A stretch of 64,000 nt of DNA from Brevundimonas sp. NIBR10. Lineage in GTDB: Bacteria > Pseudomonadota > Alphaproteobacteria > Caulobacterales > Caulobacteraceae. The translations under genes were made by a program, and so were the position numbers. The stretch lies in contig NZ_CP115464.1 of the NCBI RefSeq assembly GCF_027912515.1, forward strand, positions 3,139,501 through 3,203,500. Direction: 5' to 3'. A model generated the notes under the pieces. The model saw nothing but the letters and a program-made list of their open reading frames with translations, was not told the origin of the DNA and made no database searches. Positions 37,111 to 46,021 of this stretch are shown here, piece by piece; the stretch's first letter is position 1, and each line of letters opens with the position of its first letter.

Positions 37111-39932
37111 GACGCCCGCCCCGGTCGCAACCGCCGCACCATCCGTCCCAGCCCCGCCTCCCAGGCGAAGGCGTCCTTCGCCCACAGACCGGCGATCCCG
37201 ACATAGGCCAGGACGATCAGGATCGTCCCCTCCAGCAGGTCGCTATCCGACGCCGCCGCCAGCAGATAGACGTTGCGCCCCGTGAACGGCACGAGCTGCA
37301 GATTGGCCAGCACGATATAAGCGTCCACCCCGAACACGACCCACAGCGCCATGAAGCCCGCGATCTCATAGCGACCGCGCAGCGTCCCATCCCGTCGCGT
37401 CCGCCGCGCCAGAGCGACGGGCACCACGACCAGCAGGATCAACAGGGCCGCCGCCGTCACCCGACCGAACGGCGAGATCAGATGGATGGCCGACAGGTTG
37501 TCGTTCAGATGCACGGGCCTCAGCACCGTCAGATTGGCCGGTGTCAGATAGCCTCGCCCAAACAGGGTGTCGGTGTACCCCGATAGCTGGCGCGAGATGA
37601 CCCTCAGATCCTCGGCCTCGCTCGCCCCCGACCGCAGCAACCGCTCGGGATCCAGCCGCATCCAGACCCGCAGCAGGGTCGGGTCCTCGTCCACCGCCTG
37701 TTCCAGGATCTTCAGCGCCTGGGCGTCGCTGACCGCGTCACGGGCCTGGGCGATATTTCGGTCCCGGTTCTCGGCGAACCCCAGCGAAAACGCCCCCGCG
37801 ACCAGCACCCCCAGCAGCAGCGCCGCCAGCCCCGCCGCCGGGGCCGACCAGATCATCCGCGTTTGCAACGGCGACCCGCGCCCGAACCGGCTCCACGCCA
37901 CCCAGGCCGCCATCCCCGCGATGGGCAGGGCGACGATCACATAGCCGTTGTCCTTGACCAGCCCCGGCAGCACCGCGAGCATCACGAACAACAGGCCTGC
38001 GAACACCAGCCCCAGCCGCATCAGACGCCGGGGATCCGCCCGCAACGCTTCGGCTAGCAGCCCCGAGAACCCCAGGATCATCGCCGGCGTATAGATCACG
38101 CTGACCGCGAACCCGAGGCCGGGGATCCGCTCCTTGATCGACAGGAATCCCAGCACCGCCCGCATTGCCGCCGTCGCCCCGAACAGCACCGGCCAGGTCT
38201 GGGCCGTGTCAGTTTCGGCCTCGGCTTCGGCTCCAACCTCGGCATCCGCATCCGGCAGGCCTCGATCCGGCCAGAAGCCGACCACCGCCGCGCCGAGGAT
38301 CGCCAGAACACCTCCAACGAGGGCCAGTCCGCCCGGCACCGCGCCCGCCAGACCGCCCTCCGCCGCGACGGGCGCGCCGTACAACCCGCCGACCACCAGG
38401 GCCACGCCCGCGAACAGACCGAGCCCGACCGCCCACGGCCTGCGTCCGTCCTTCGGCGGCACAAGCAGCAGGAACAGAACCGGCAAAACCACATAGGCGA
38501 TCGCCGCCTCGCCGATCAGCCGGCCGGGCGCCAGGGTCTCCGGATCGGCCGCCGCCCCCGACACCGCGATCACGAACCTCAGCGCAAGCAGTGTCTGGAA
38601 CACGCAATAGATCGACCAGTGGACCGCGCGCTCCGTCCACACGCCGCGCTGCAACCACAGCACGCCCCCGGTCCAGGCCAGGATCAGCACCACCAGCGAC
38701 CAGGGCGCCCCGAACCGGGCCATGGTGAAGGTCGGCGCGACACCGCCCTCACCCTTGATCACACTGGATTGGAACCGCGCGCAACTGGCCGCGCGCGGCA
38801 GGGTCGGGTGCTGATCCAGCCCCGCCGCCACCGGCCCACCCAGGATCGGATAGCGGATATCCGCCGTGGTCAGTCGCCCGTTGGTCGGACAGGTCGCCAC
38901 CACCTCGGTCGCCGGGGTCTGGAGCCGAACCGAGATACCCCGACCCTGCTGCTCGACCAGAAGGGCCCGCCGCTCCTGTAACCGCCCCGCCGGCTGCCCG
39001 GCCTGCGAAAATCCATAGGTCCGCAGGTCCCAGACCGTGACCGTCGAACCCGACGCGACCTCGACCGACCGGCCGTTCAGCCCGTTCGCCCCACCATAGG
39101 CGCTGGCCCGACGCGGCGTCTCGCCGGGCAGGGCGACCCAGAGCTGTGGGTCCAGCGCCAGCAGCCGCCAGTCCGCGCCCCGCCAGCCGCCCTGCTGATA
39201 CAGCACCGACCTCAGCCGTCCGGCGGCTGCGTCCGCCTCCAGATACCGCTCGACGGGATAAACGGCCTGCGACGCCCGCCACGGCCGGGGCGCGGCGATG
39301 AAGGGGAAGGGCTCGCGGCGCGGAAAAGTCTCGCCGTCTGCTGCGCCGTACTCGGCGACCTCGACCCGGCCTTCGGCGTCGAGCCGACCTGGCCGGAACC
39401 GCACCGCACCGGATCGGCTCAGCACACGCCAGCGCGCGCCCGGGCCTTCACAGGCGCCGACGCACAGGGCGCTGCCGCGCGGAAACGGCTCCGACCCGAC
39501 GAAATCCTTATCGATCGAGACCACCGAGACGGTCTCGTCCCTTGGCGTGGGCGGCCGCATGATCAGTTCAGCGATGCCCTCACCGTCCGGACCCGCCGAA
39601 ACCGGCCGCAACGACGCCAGCCCCGCCGGCGCACCCTCGACGACCAGCCCGTCCTCGGGCCCGCCGCCGATGGTCAGCCGGTCGCCGCGCCCGCCGAGGT
39701 CGAGGCTCTCGAGCGTCAACCGGATCTGGCCGAACCGCGCCGTCTGGCCTCCGGCGCGATCGATCAGCACCGCGCTGCCGATGGCAATCAGCACGATGGC
39801 CGGGGCGACCAGCACCCCAAGCACCGCGACCCGTCCCGACAGCGGCGCAGGCTGTCCTGACGACTGGCCCGACCCCGACCAGATCAGCCAGGCCAGCAAC
39901 CCCAGGGCGACGGCGACCAGAGCTCCGGTCAT
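37107..39932 (-). CDS. divergent SEDS (FtsW/RodA-like) glycosyltransferase with large extracytoplasmic domain
   Basis: The 941-residue membrane protein has two N-terminal helices (4-18, 36-57), an extracytoplasmic beta-rich domain (about 60-400), and about ten helices (408-917), broken by an acidic linker (557-578). The last part fits SEDS proteins: KDNG at 660-663, RVWMRLDP at 755-762 as the start of loop 4, LFGRGYL at 790-796, HLNDNLSAIHLISPFG at 808-823 and LQLVPFTGRNVYLLAAASDS at 878-897. Asp811 sits where FtsW and RodA have their catalytic Asp. Known FtsW/RodA have only 370-420 residues and lack the N-terminal domain. It should polymerise lipid II or a related substrate. Confidence 0.8.
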   Translation of the reverse strand: MTGALVAVALGLLAWLIWSGSGQSSGQPAPLSGRVAVLGVLVAPAIVLIAIGSAVLIDRAGGQTARFGQIRLTLESLDLGGRGDRLTIGGGPEDGLVVEGAPAGLASLRPVSAGPDGEGIAELIMRPPTPRDETVSVVSIDKDFVGSEPFPRGSALCVGACEGPGARWRVLSRSGAVRFRPGRLDAEGRVEVAEYGAADGETFPRREPFPFIAAPRPWRASQAVYPVERYLEADAAAGRLRSVLYQQGGWRGADWRLLALDPQLWVALPGETPRRASAYGGANGLNGRSVEVASGSTVTVWDLRTYGFSQAGQPAGRLQERRALLVEQQGRGISVRLQTPATEVVATCPTNGRLTTADIRYPILGGPVAAGLDQHPTLPRAASCARFQSSVIKGEGGVAPTFTMARFGAPWSLVVLILAWTGGVLWLQRGVWTERAVHWSIYCVFQTLLALRFVIAVSGAAADPETLAPGRLIGEAAIAYVVLPVLFLLLVPPKDGRRPWAVGLGLFAGVALVVGGLYGAPVAAEGGLAGAVPGGLALVGGVLAILGAAVVGFWPDRGLPDADAEVGAEAEAETDTAQTWPVLFGATAAMRAVLGFLSIKERIPGLGFAVSVIYTPAMILGFSGLLAEALRADPRRLMRLGLVFAGLLFVMLAVLPGLVKDNGYVIVALPIAGMAAWVAWSRFGRGSPLQTRMIWSAPAAGLAALLLGVLVAGAFSLGFAENRDRNIAQARDAVSDAQALKILEQAVDEDPTLLRVWMRLDPERLLRSGASEAEDLRVISRQLSGYTDTLFGRGYLTPANLTVLRPVHLNDNLSAIHLISPFGRVTAAALLILLVVVPVALARRTRRDGTLRGRYEIAGFMALWVVFGVDAYIVLANLQLVPFTGRNVYLLAAASDSDLLEGTILIVLAYVGIAGLWAKDAFAWEAGLGRMVRRLRPGRAS

Positions 39933-39939
39933 CCGGCGC

Positions 39940-40593
39940 TCACCCCTCGGCCTCCAGATGGTCGGCCCGGTGCTCCGACACATAGAGCCGCCGATAGGCC
40001 CGCCGCACCCGCCGCAGGAACCGCGCGCCGCTGACCACCACCCCCGTCAGTCCCGCCAGCAGCGCCAGCGACAAGATCGCCGATCCGATCGGCGTCAGGG
40101 TCGTCGCCATGGGGGCCAGGATCATCGCCTTGCCCGCGCCTCGGCACAGGTCGGCGTGTTCCCGCAGATACCAGACCAAGGCCCGCCTCTCGTCGCCCGT
40201 CCGCCGCGCCGTCACGGCGCACAGGTTCTCGTCCAGCCACTCACGCGCCTCGGCCGTCCGGAACAGCCCCTCGGGTGCCGCGAAATCACGCCCCGTGTTG
40301 ATCGCCGAGAGCACGGGTTGCAACACGGCCGGCGACGGTTCGTCCGACGTGTCGAGGAAGGCGCGCGGGGCCAGCCTGTCCGCCCCCCGTCCCGCCTCGG
40401 CCCGCTCGAAGTCCACCGGCCCCTGCGCCCCCTCCCCCGGGAACGCCCCGAACAGGATCGCCGCAAACACCAGAACCAGAACCGCGCCCAGCGCCGCCGC
40501 CCCCATCTCGGGCCGGGCGTCGGCGCGCATCAGGACCGTGTCGATCAGCCACCGCCGCCCCCGGCTCACCGGATCATTCCCCCGTCCGCTCAT
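39940..40593 (-). CDS. two-TM membrane protein of the SEDS-PBP-GTPase operon
   Basis: The 217-residue product has two membrane helices (about 31-51 and 164-190) flanking a 110-residue extracytoplasmic loop with Cys125 and Cys150, probably a disulfide pair. The C-terminal tail is cytoplasmic and basic to acidic (RRVRRAYRRLYVSEHRADHLE). ATG 40593 overlaps the GTPase stop by 4 bp; the upstream frame to 40719 is a shadow of the GTPase gene. No family is recognised. A topology that spans the membrane and follows the GTPase gene makes it a candidate link between the cytosolic GTPase and the periplasmic synthase. Confidence 0.78.
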   Translation of the reverse strand: MSGRGNDPVSRGRRWLIDTVLMRADARPEMGAAALGAVLVLVFAAILFGAFPGEGAQGPVDFERAEAGRGADRLAPRAFLDTSDEPSPAVLQPVLSAINTGRDFAAPEGLFRTAEAREWLDENLCAVTARRTGDERRALVWYLREHADLCRGAGKAMILAPMATTLTPIGSAILSLALLAGLTGVVVSGARFLRRVRRAYRRLYVSEHRADHLEAEG

Positions 40594-42233
40594 CGAAACT
40601 GATCCCCGCGACGGACTTTTCTCAGACGTCCCTGATTCCGGAACCGCCGCAGCGCCCGCGCCGCGCCGATGGCGCGCCAGTCGGCCTCCGTGAGGTCGGT
40701 GTCGGACGCCCGCGCCCACTCCATCCAGCGCAGCACCGCCGCCACTCCGCGACGGCCCAACGTGTAATCCACCACCGTCCCTGCCGCCCCACCGTCACCA
40801 TGGCCTCTGAACGCGGTCACGAAGTCGAACTTGCTCCACCGGAACGCCCCGACCGCACTGGCGAGCGCGGGCCGATAGCGATCGACGATCTCCTCCGGGT
40901 CGCGGTCGAACTCCTGCAAGGCCTCGATGTCGGCGGGTGCATCGCGGTACAGGAGGTCCAGCACGGATTTCGGCGCACCGTCTTCGCCCGCCCCGCTCGA
41001 CACCGCCTGGGCCTCGATCACATCGGCCTTGGACAGGGCCACGAAGACCGGCTTGGACGAGGGCTTGTAGGCTTCGGAATCCAGATGCCGGATCAGATCT
41101 TCCGACGTCATGGCCGCGATCTTGCCAACCTCGACCCCGTGGCTCAGCAACGACAGGACCACGTTCAGCTGGGCAACATGGGCCGTGAACCGCTCCAGTC
41201 GGGGATTGTCGGCCGCCAGCGCCCGCGCCTGCCGCTCCAAGTCGCTCACCTCGGCGCCGCCGGCCTGGCGCGAGAACAGGGCGCTGGCCCGTTCGCCCAG
41301 CAGCACCTCGTCGGCCGGCACCACGATGATCAGGGCCTTGCACGCTTTGAGCGCCAAAAGCTCCCGCTCCCGCCCCAGGAAGCGCCCCTCGGCCAGGGAG
41401 ATGAACCGCTCGCCCGGAATGTCGATCACATAGAAGGACGACGGCGCGTCATGCCGCGTCGAGCGGAAGAAATGCTCGCTGACGCCGTTGGTCCGCCCGA
41501 CATTGTCCCACTGGGCAGCATGGGGCGGGATCGCCGCGTGCCGGTCGTCGCGCGAGGTGAACAGTTCGAACTTCAGCCGGTTCAGGAACCAGGTCTTTCC
41601 GGCCCCGGGAAAGCCCAGCAGGCCGACGACATTCGCGTTCTTGTCGATCAACTCCTGGATCCGCTCGGCCGACATCTCGGGCTCGACGACGCGGGGGGCC
41701 GCCCCCGACGGACCGGCCTCGGCCAGGGTCCGGTTGAACCGTTCCAGCACCGCCGCATCGTCCGCCACCGTCTCGGCGACGCCCGGCACCGGCACCGCCA
41801 CCTCGGCCGGCGCGGGCGGCGGATCGGCGGGCGCGTCCACCGGCTCGGCGAAACTGGGCGTGATGACGGGCGCGGGGTCCAGATCGGCCGTCAGCTTGCG
41901 GATCTCGTCATGGATACGCGCGGCCTCTTCCGCCGACGGCGCGGGAGCCGCCACCTCGACGGAACGAGGCCCGACTGTCGGCTCTGGCTCCGGTTTCGGC
42001 TCAGGCTCGGGACCTAGCTCCGGCTCCGGCTCCACGAGGACAAGCGGTGGCTTCACCGCCGTCGGCTCAGTCAGCGGAGCCACCTCCACGGCAGGGGCCT
42101 CGACCCGCACCGCCGGTTCCGTCGTCACGCCCAGCAGCCGGTTCACCGCCTCGGCGCGTTGACGCTCTCGGCGACACTGCGGACATTCGCCGTCGGTCGC
42201 CTCGTACCGGCCATGGCTTTCGCAGACGCTCAT
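40590..42233 (-). CDS. zinc-ribbon P-loop GTPase-like protein
   Basis: The 547-residue cytoplasmic protein starts with a zinc ribbon (Cys4, His7, Cys17, Cys20), followed by a Pro/Glu/Ala-rich linker (40-185) and a P-loop domain. Walker A/G1 is GFPGAGKT (207-214), G3 is DIPG (271-274), G4 is SKAD (401-404), and FDFVTAF near 475 suits G5. The set is complete for a TRAFAC-type GTPase and looks closest to the double-GTPase/GTPase-associated families described in bacterial conflict systems; that link is a resemblance. Two kilobases of operon follow with cell-wall enzymes. No membrane helix is present. Confidence 0.8.
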   Translation of the reverse strand: MSVCESHGRYEATDGECPQCRRERQRAEAVNRLLGVTTEPAVRVEAPAVEVAPLTEPTAVKPPLVLVEPEPELGPEPEPKPEPEPTVGPRSVEVAAPAPSAEEAARIHDEIRKLTADLDPAPVITPSFAEPVDAPADPPPAPAEVAVPVPGVAETVADDAAVLERFNRTLAEAGPSGAAPRVVEPEMSAERIQELIDKNANVVGLLGFPGAGKTWFLNRLKFELFTSRDDRHAAIPPHAAQWDNVGRTNGVSEHFFRSTRHDAPSSFYVIDIPGERFISLAEGRFLGRERELLALKACKALIIVVPADEVLLGERASALFSRQAGGAEVSDLERQARALAADNPRLERFTAHVAQLNVVLSLLSHGVEVGKIAAMTSEDLIRHLDSEAYKPSSKPVFVALSKADVIEAQAVSSGAGEDGAPKSVLDLLYRDAPADIEALQEFDRDPEEIVDRYRPALASAVGAFRWSKFDFVTAFRGHGDGGAAGTVVDYTLGRRGVAAVLRWMEWARASDTDLTEADWRAIGAARALRRFRNQGRLRKVRRGDQFR

Positions 42234-43765
42234 GCGGCAGGCTCCAGGATCAGGGCGACGGCGCGAAGGCCCTCGATGAAGTCGGGCCGCGTCATGCTCG
42301 TCTGCCGTCTCAGCACCGGACGCAGCGCCCGCTCGGCATAGGCGGCGCGATCGATGCGCGGATGATCCCGGACCAGTCCGGCGATCTCGACCCGGGCCAG
42401 ACCGACGTCCACCGCGTCCGCCGGTCGCTCCATCAGGGCCGCGACCCCGGCGGCGGCATAGCGCCTCGACAAAGGCTCGCCGCCAGACAGACGCCGGATC
42501 AGGCCGACGGCCAGCGCCCGCGTTTCGCCCTCCAGCCGGGGCCGCCCCAGAACCTTGCCCAGCATGGTCATGGTCAGGTCGGGACCGAGCGCCGCCACGG
42601 CCGCCACGCCGGCTGCGGCGACCCGTTCAATCAGCCCGACCTCCAGCGCACGCGCCGTCGCCGCCGGCCCCAGCCGTGCCACCGCTTCGATCGGTGCCGC
42701 CTGAACCACCTCGCGTGCCGCCACATCCCCCAGAGCCACCTCAGTCAGCCCCGCTTCGAGATAGGCGTCGCCGGCACCCGCCTCGTCGGTCGCCGCCGCC
42801 AGCCGGACCAGGGCCTGACCCGCCGCCCGGCTCAAGGCCTCCGCAATCTCTTCATCGGCAGGAGCGCCGCTCACCGCCCTAGATATCAACGCCAGTCGAT
42901 CCGGGGCCGTCAGGGGTGCTGCAAATTGCAGCAGCGCCAGGGCCGCGCTCCGATCGGGCAACAGCGCCTGATACGCCGGCTTCCAGCCCGTATCGGCCGC
43001 CTGCGAGACCCCCGCCACCGCCGTCTGCACCGCCTGCCAAGCGCGCCACGACGCCGGCTCCGACTGGGGCGGAGCCATGATCCGTCCGCCACTGAGCTCG
43101 ACCGCCGCCCGGTCCCCGCCCTCGACCCGCCGAGGCTCACGCGGTTCGGATTGGGGTCGAACGATCAGCCGGAACGCCGCGTCCGGATCGAACCCGCCAG
43201 AGGGCCGCAAACTGCCCGTGGTCGCCCAGCCGTCGATCCGCGCCTGCTGTACGCGCGGCGAAATCCCGTCCAGCGCCGCGATCGCGACCGCCTCGGGATC
43301 GGCGTCGTCGAGCAAATCCAGAACCTGATCCCGCCACTCCAGCCCGAATGCCGCCAGCATGTCCGGCCCCGCCGTCAACAGCCCGCCGATCGACAGGCGT
43401 GTCACCCCGAACGGACTCCCGTCCGGCTCGGGCAGGCTGCCCAACAGTCGATGCGCCTGCCCGCCCAGTCGCGCGACCTCGGTTTCCGACAGGAACAGGC
43501 CGTTGGCCACCGCGATACTGCCCAGCTCGCCCGCCCCGATGAACCGGGCCCGCCACAGCACGGCCGGACCACCCGGCCCCTCCAGCGGTGTCAGCGCCGC
43601 GAACCGCGTCAGCCCCAAATCAGCCCAGGCGGCCAGGGCAAGGGCGAAATCTTCCAGCCGGGGCCGCGCCCTGGCGAAATCGTCGGCCTCCAGCGAATGA
43701 TGCAGCACCCCGTACGACCGCCCCCGGTCGCGTGGCCCGATGCTCAGCGTCGGATAGTCGCTCAC
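42230..43765 (-). CDS. GTPase-partner protein, helical, unknown function
   Basis: The 511-residue protein has no membrane segment. Residues 1-160 are alpha/beta with a YGVLHHSLEADDF start and a WRARFIGAGELGSIAVANG segment. The rest (200-511) is mostly helical with many Ala/Leu repeats that look HEAT- or TPR-like without a clear consensus. Position next to a GTPase and the early pattern recall GTPase-associated protein 1 (GAP1-N), but the usual YGxxxGH motif is not seen, so I keep this as a weak hint. The stop overlaps the GTPase start by 4 bp. Confidence 0.7.
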   Translation of the reverse strand: MSDYPTLSIGPRDRGRSYGVLHHSLEADDFARARPRLEDFALALAAWADLGLTRFAALTPLEGPGGPAVLWRARFIGAGELGSIAVANGLFLSETEVARLGGQAHRLLGSLPEPDGSPFGVTRLSIGGLLTAGPDMLAAFGLEWRDQVLDLLDDADPEAVAIAALDGISPRVQQARIDGWATTGSLRPSGGFDPDAAFRLIVRPQSEPREPRRVEGGDRAAVELSGGRIMAPPQSEPASWRAWQAVQTAVAGVSQAADTGWKPAYQALLPDRSAALALLQFAAPLTAPDRLALISRAVSGAPADEEIAEALSRAAGQALVRLAAATDEAGAGDAYLEAGLTEVALGDVAAREVVQAAPIEAVARLGPAATARALEVGLIERVAAAGVAAVAALGPDLTMTMLGKVLGRPRLEGETRALAVGLIRRLSGGEPLSRRYAAAGVAALMERPADAVDVGLARVEIAGLVRDHPRIDRAAYAERALRPVLRRQTSMTRPDFIEGLRAVALILEPAA

Positions 43766-44292
43766 TGCGCGGGCCCCGAGACGGGCGGCGAGGCCCCATC
43801 GACCGGGGCCTGCGGCGTCTGGCCCGTCACTGCGGCCGGATCGACCACGGGGCTCGGCACCGCCGCGACCGCCGCAGGCGCTGCCCTGTCCGGCAGCATT
43901 CTGGCCGTCACGAACCCGCCGACGAACAGCAGGACGGCGGCCAGAACGGCAACCCCCGCCCCGATCACCAGGGTCATCTGCGACGACCGCCCCCCCAGGC
44001 CCGCCGTCTGCCCCGCGCCCGCCGCCCGCGCGATCCGGATCAGCTCAGGCCCCACGGCGTCGAGCACGGCGTCGGCCAGGGCTTCGGCCGAAGGCGTCCG
44101 GCTTTCGATCTCCCGCGCCGCCTGGGCCGTCCGGCGATCCACGGCCTGCACGAGGGCCGCCGACAGCGCCAGACCCGGATCGCGCGCCACCGCCTGCCCT
44201 GCCTCATTGAGGATCAGCCGCGCCAGATCGGCCCGCAACCCGTCCAGGTCCTCGGCGTCGCTCACGGCGTTTCCGGTCTCGACCTGGCTCAT
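43762..44292 (-). CDS. single-TM protein, first gene of the SEDS-PBP-GTPase operon
   Basis: The 176-residue protein has a helical cytoplasmic N-terminal part (1-105), one membrane helix (106-133, LVIGAGVAVLAAVLLFVGGF) and an extracytoplasmic Ala/Pro/Val-rich tail (134-176). It overlaps the next gene by 4 bp. It may anchor the cytoplasmic GTPase and its partner to the membrane. I do not recognise a family. The 105-bp gap to dctA upstream is the most likely place for the operon promoter, but no convincing -35/-10 pair stands out. Confidence 0.72.
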   Translation of the reverse strand: MSQVETGNAVSDAEDLDGLRADLARLILNEAGQAVARDPGLALSAALVQAVDRRTAQAAREIESRTPSAEALADAVLDAVGPELIRIARAAGAGQTAGLGGRSSQMTLVIGAGVAVLAAVLLFVGGFVTARMLPDRAAPAAVAAVPSPVVDPAAVTGQTPQAPVDGASPPVSGPAQ

Positions 44293-44397
44293 CGTGGTCC
44301 CCCTCAGCCTCGCGGCTCACTCGACGCGCGGATGCTGACAGGCCGCTCGTGGCGAAGGTATGACGCACCGCGCAACACCGGCAAGCGCCTTCCGGGT

Positions 44398-45879
44398 TCA
44401 GTCTGCGACCACGGCCGTATCGTCGCCCGGCCCCGCCTTCGGGTCGGGCTGTGCGGCCAGGGGCCTGGGCGTTCCGTTCAGGGCGGCGTCGAGCGCCTCG
44501 CGATCCAGTTCGTTCTCCCAGCGCGCCACCACGATGGTGGCCACGGCGTTGCCGATGAAGTTGGTCAGGGCCCGGCACTCGCTCATGAAGCGGTCCACGC
44601 CCAGGATCAGCGCCATCCCCGCCACCGGCACCGACGGCACCACCGCCAGGGTCGCCGCCAGGGTGATGAACCCGGCACCAGTAACCCCCGCCGCCCCCTT
44701 GGAGCTCAGCATCGCCACCGCCAGCAGCAGAACCTGCTCGCCCAGCGTCAACTCGACCCCGCACGCCTGGGCGATGAACAGCGCCGCCAGCGTCATGTAG
44801 ATATTGGTGCCGTCCAGGTTGAACGAATACCCGGTGGGCACGACCACCCCGACCACGGACTTGTCGCACCCGGCCGCGCCCATCTTCTGGATCAGGCTGG
44901 GCAGGGCCGCCTCGGACGAGGATGTGCCCAGCACCAGCAGCAGCTCCTCCTTCAGATACCGCATCAGCTTGAAGATCGAGAACCCGTTCAGCCGCGCCAC
45001 GGTCCCCAGGATCACGACGACGAACAGGGCGGCCGTGAAATAGAAGGTCAGCACCAGGGCGGCCAGGTTGACCACCGACTCGATCCCGTACTTGCCGATG
45101 GTGAAGGCAAAGGCCCCGAACGCCCCGATCGGCGCCGCCTTCATCAGGATCGCTACCAGCTTGAACATGGCGTCCGACAGGCTCTCCAGCACGTTCAGCA
45201 CCGGCTGGGCCCGGTCCCCGATGATGGCCAGGGACACCCCGAACAGCACCGAGAAGAACAGCACCTGCAGGATTTCGCCGCCCGCGAACGCCCCGACCAC
45301 GGTCTCGGGGATGATGTTCATCAGGAAGCCGACGATCGAGGTATCGTGCGCCTTGTCCGCATAGGCGGCGACCGCCCCGGCGTTCAGACTGGCCGGATCG
45401 ATGTTCATGCCGGCGCCCGGCTTGACCAGATTGGCCACGATCAGCCCGACGATCAGCGCCAGGGTCGAGAAGGTCAGGAAATAGGCAAACGCCTTGCCCA
45501 CCACCCGGCCCAGACGCGCCAGATCCCTCAGATGCGCGATCCCCGTCGCCACGGTCAGGAAGATCACCGGCGCGATGATCATCTTGACCAGCCGGATGAA
45601 GGCATCGCCCAGCGGCTTCAGCTTCTCGCCGAAGCCCGCGATCGCCTCCCCGTTCGGCCCGGTCGTGCTGGGCCAGAAATGCCCGATCAGCGCCCCCAGC
45701 GCGATGGCGATCAGCACCTGGAAATACAGATGACGATAGAAGGGGTGTTTGACCGGACGGGCCTCGACGACCTCCTCACTGGCCGATGCCGCCTCGACGG
45801 GTGCCGCCACCGCCGGGGTCGCAGCGACCAGGCGACGGGGCGTGGGGGTGTCCGAAGAAGGCTTGGCCGGTCGTTTCAT
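44398..45879 (-). CDS. dctA: C4-dicarboxylate transporter DctA
   Basis: The 493-residue protein belongs to the dicarboxylate/amino acid:cation symporter family. It has eight membrane helices and two re-entrant hairpins. Signature elements are [10 protein letters not shown] (hairpin 1), [10 protein letters not shown] in helix 7 and [23 protein letters not shown] hairpin 2. Dicarboxylates such as succinate and malate enter with protons or Na+. The N-terminus has an unusual Ala/Pro/Thr-rich 35-residue extension. It is the same strand as the SEDS-PBP operon but separated from it by 105 bp. Confidence 0.95.
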   Translation of the reverse strand: MKRPAKPSSDTPTPRRLVAATPAVAAPVEAASASEEVVEARPVKHPFYRHLYFQVLIAIALGALIGHFWPSTTGPNGEAIAGFGEKLKPLGDAFIRLVKMIIAPVIFLTVATGIAHLRDLARLGRVVGKAFAYFLTFSTLALIVGLIVANLVKPGAGMNIDPASLNAGAVAAYADKAHDTSIVGFLMNIIPETVVGAFAGGEILQVLFFSVLFGVSLAIIGDRAQPVLNVLESLSDAMFKLVAILMKAAPIGAFGAFAFTIGKYGIESVVNLAALVLTFYFTAALFVVVILGTVARLNGFSIFKLMRYLKEELLLVLGTSSSEAALPSLIQKMGAAGCDKSVVGVVVPTGYSFNLDGTNIYMTLAALFIAQACGVELTLGEQVLLLAVAMLSSKGAAGVTGAGFITLAATLAVVPSVPVAGMALILGVDRFMSECRALTNFIGNAVATIVVARWENELDREALDAALNGTPRPLAAQPDPKAGPGDDTAVVAD

Positions 45880-46021
45880 GGGGATATCCGTCTATCGATC
45901 AGAGCCGAGTGTGCAGTCCCATCGCCGGCATATCCAGCGCCTTCAACAGGGTCGCTGGCGCTACGACCGACGACAGGCGCTGCGCTCCGTCTGCGCCGTG
46001 ACGAAATGGCCCGCGTCTTAA

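Noticed and set aside
34594..37206. 870-codon plus-strand frame opposite the PBP gene
   Set aside because: The translation is Arg/Pro/His/Gln-rich with no motif, whereas the minus strand encodes intact SxxK, SxN and KTG motifs.
40590..43765. Type VI secretion TssM/TssL components suggested by membrane and P-loop proteins
   Set aside because: No IcmF, DotU, sheath or Hcp genes are near, and the following genes clearly encode SEDS and PBP enzymes.
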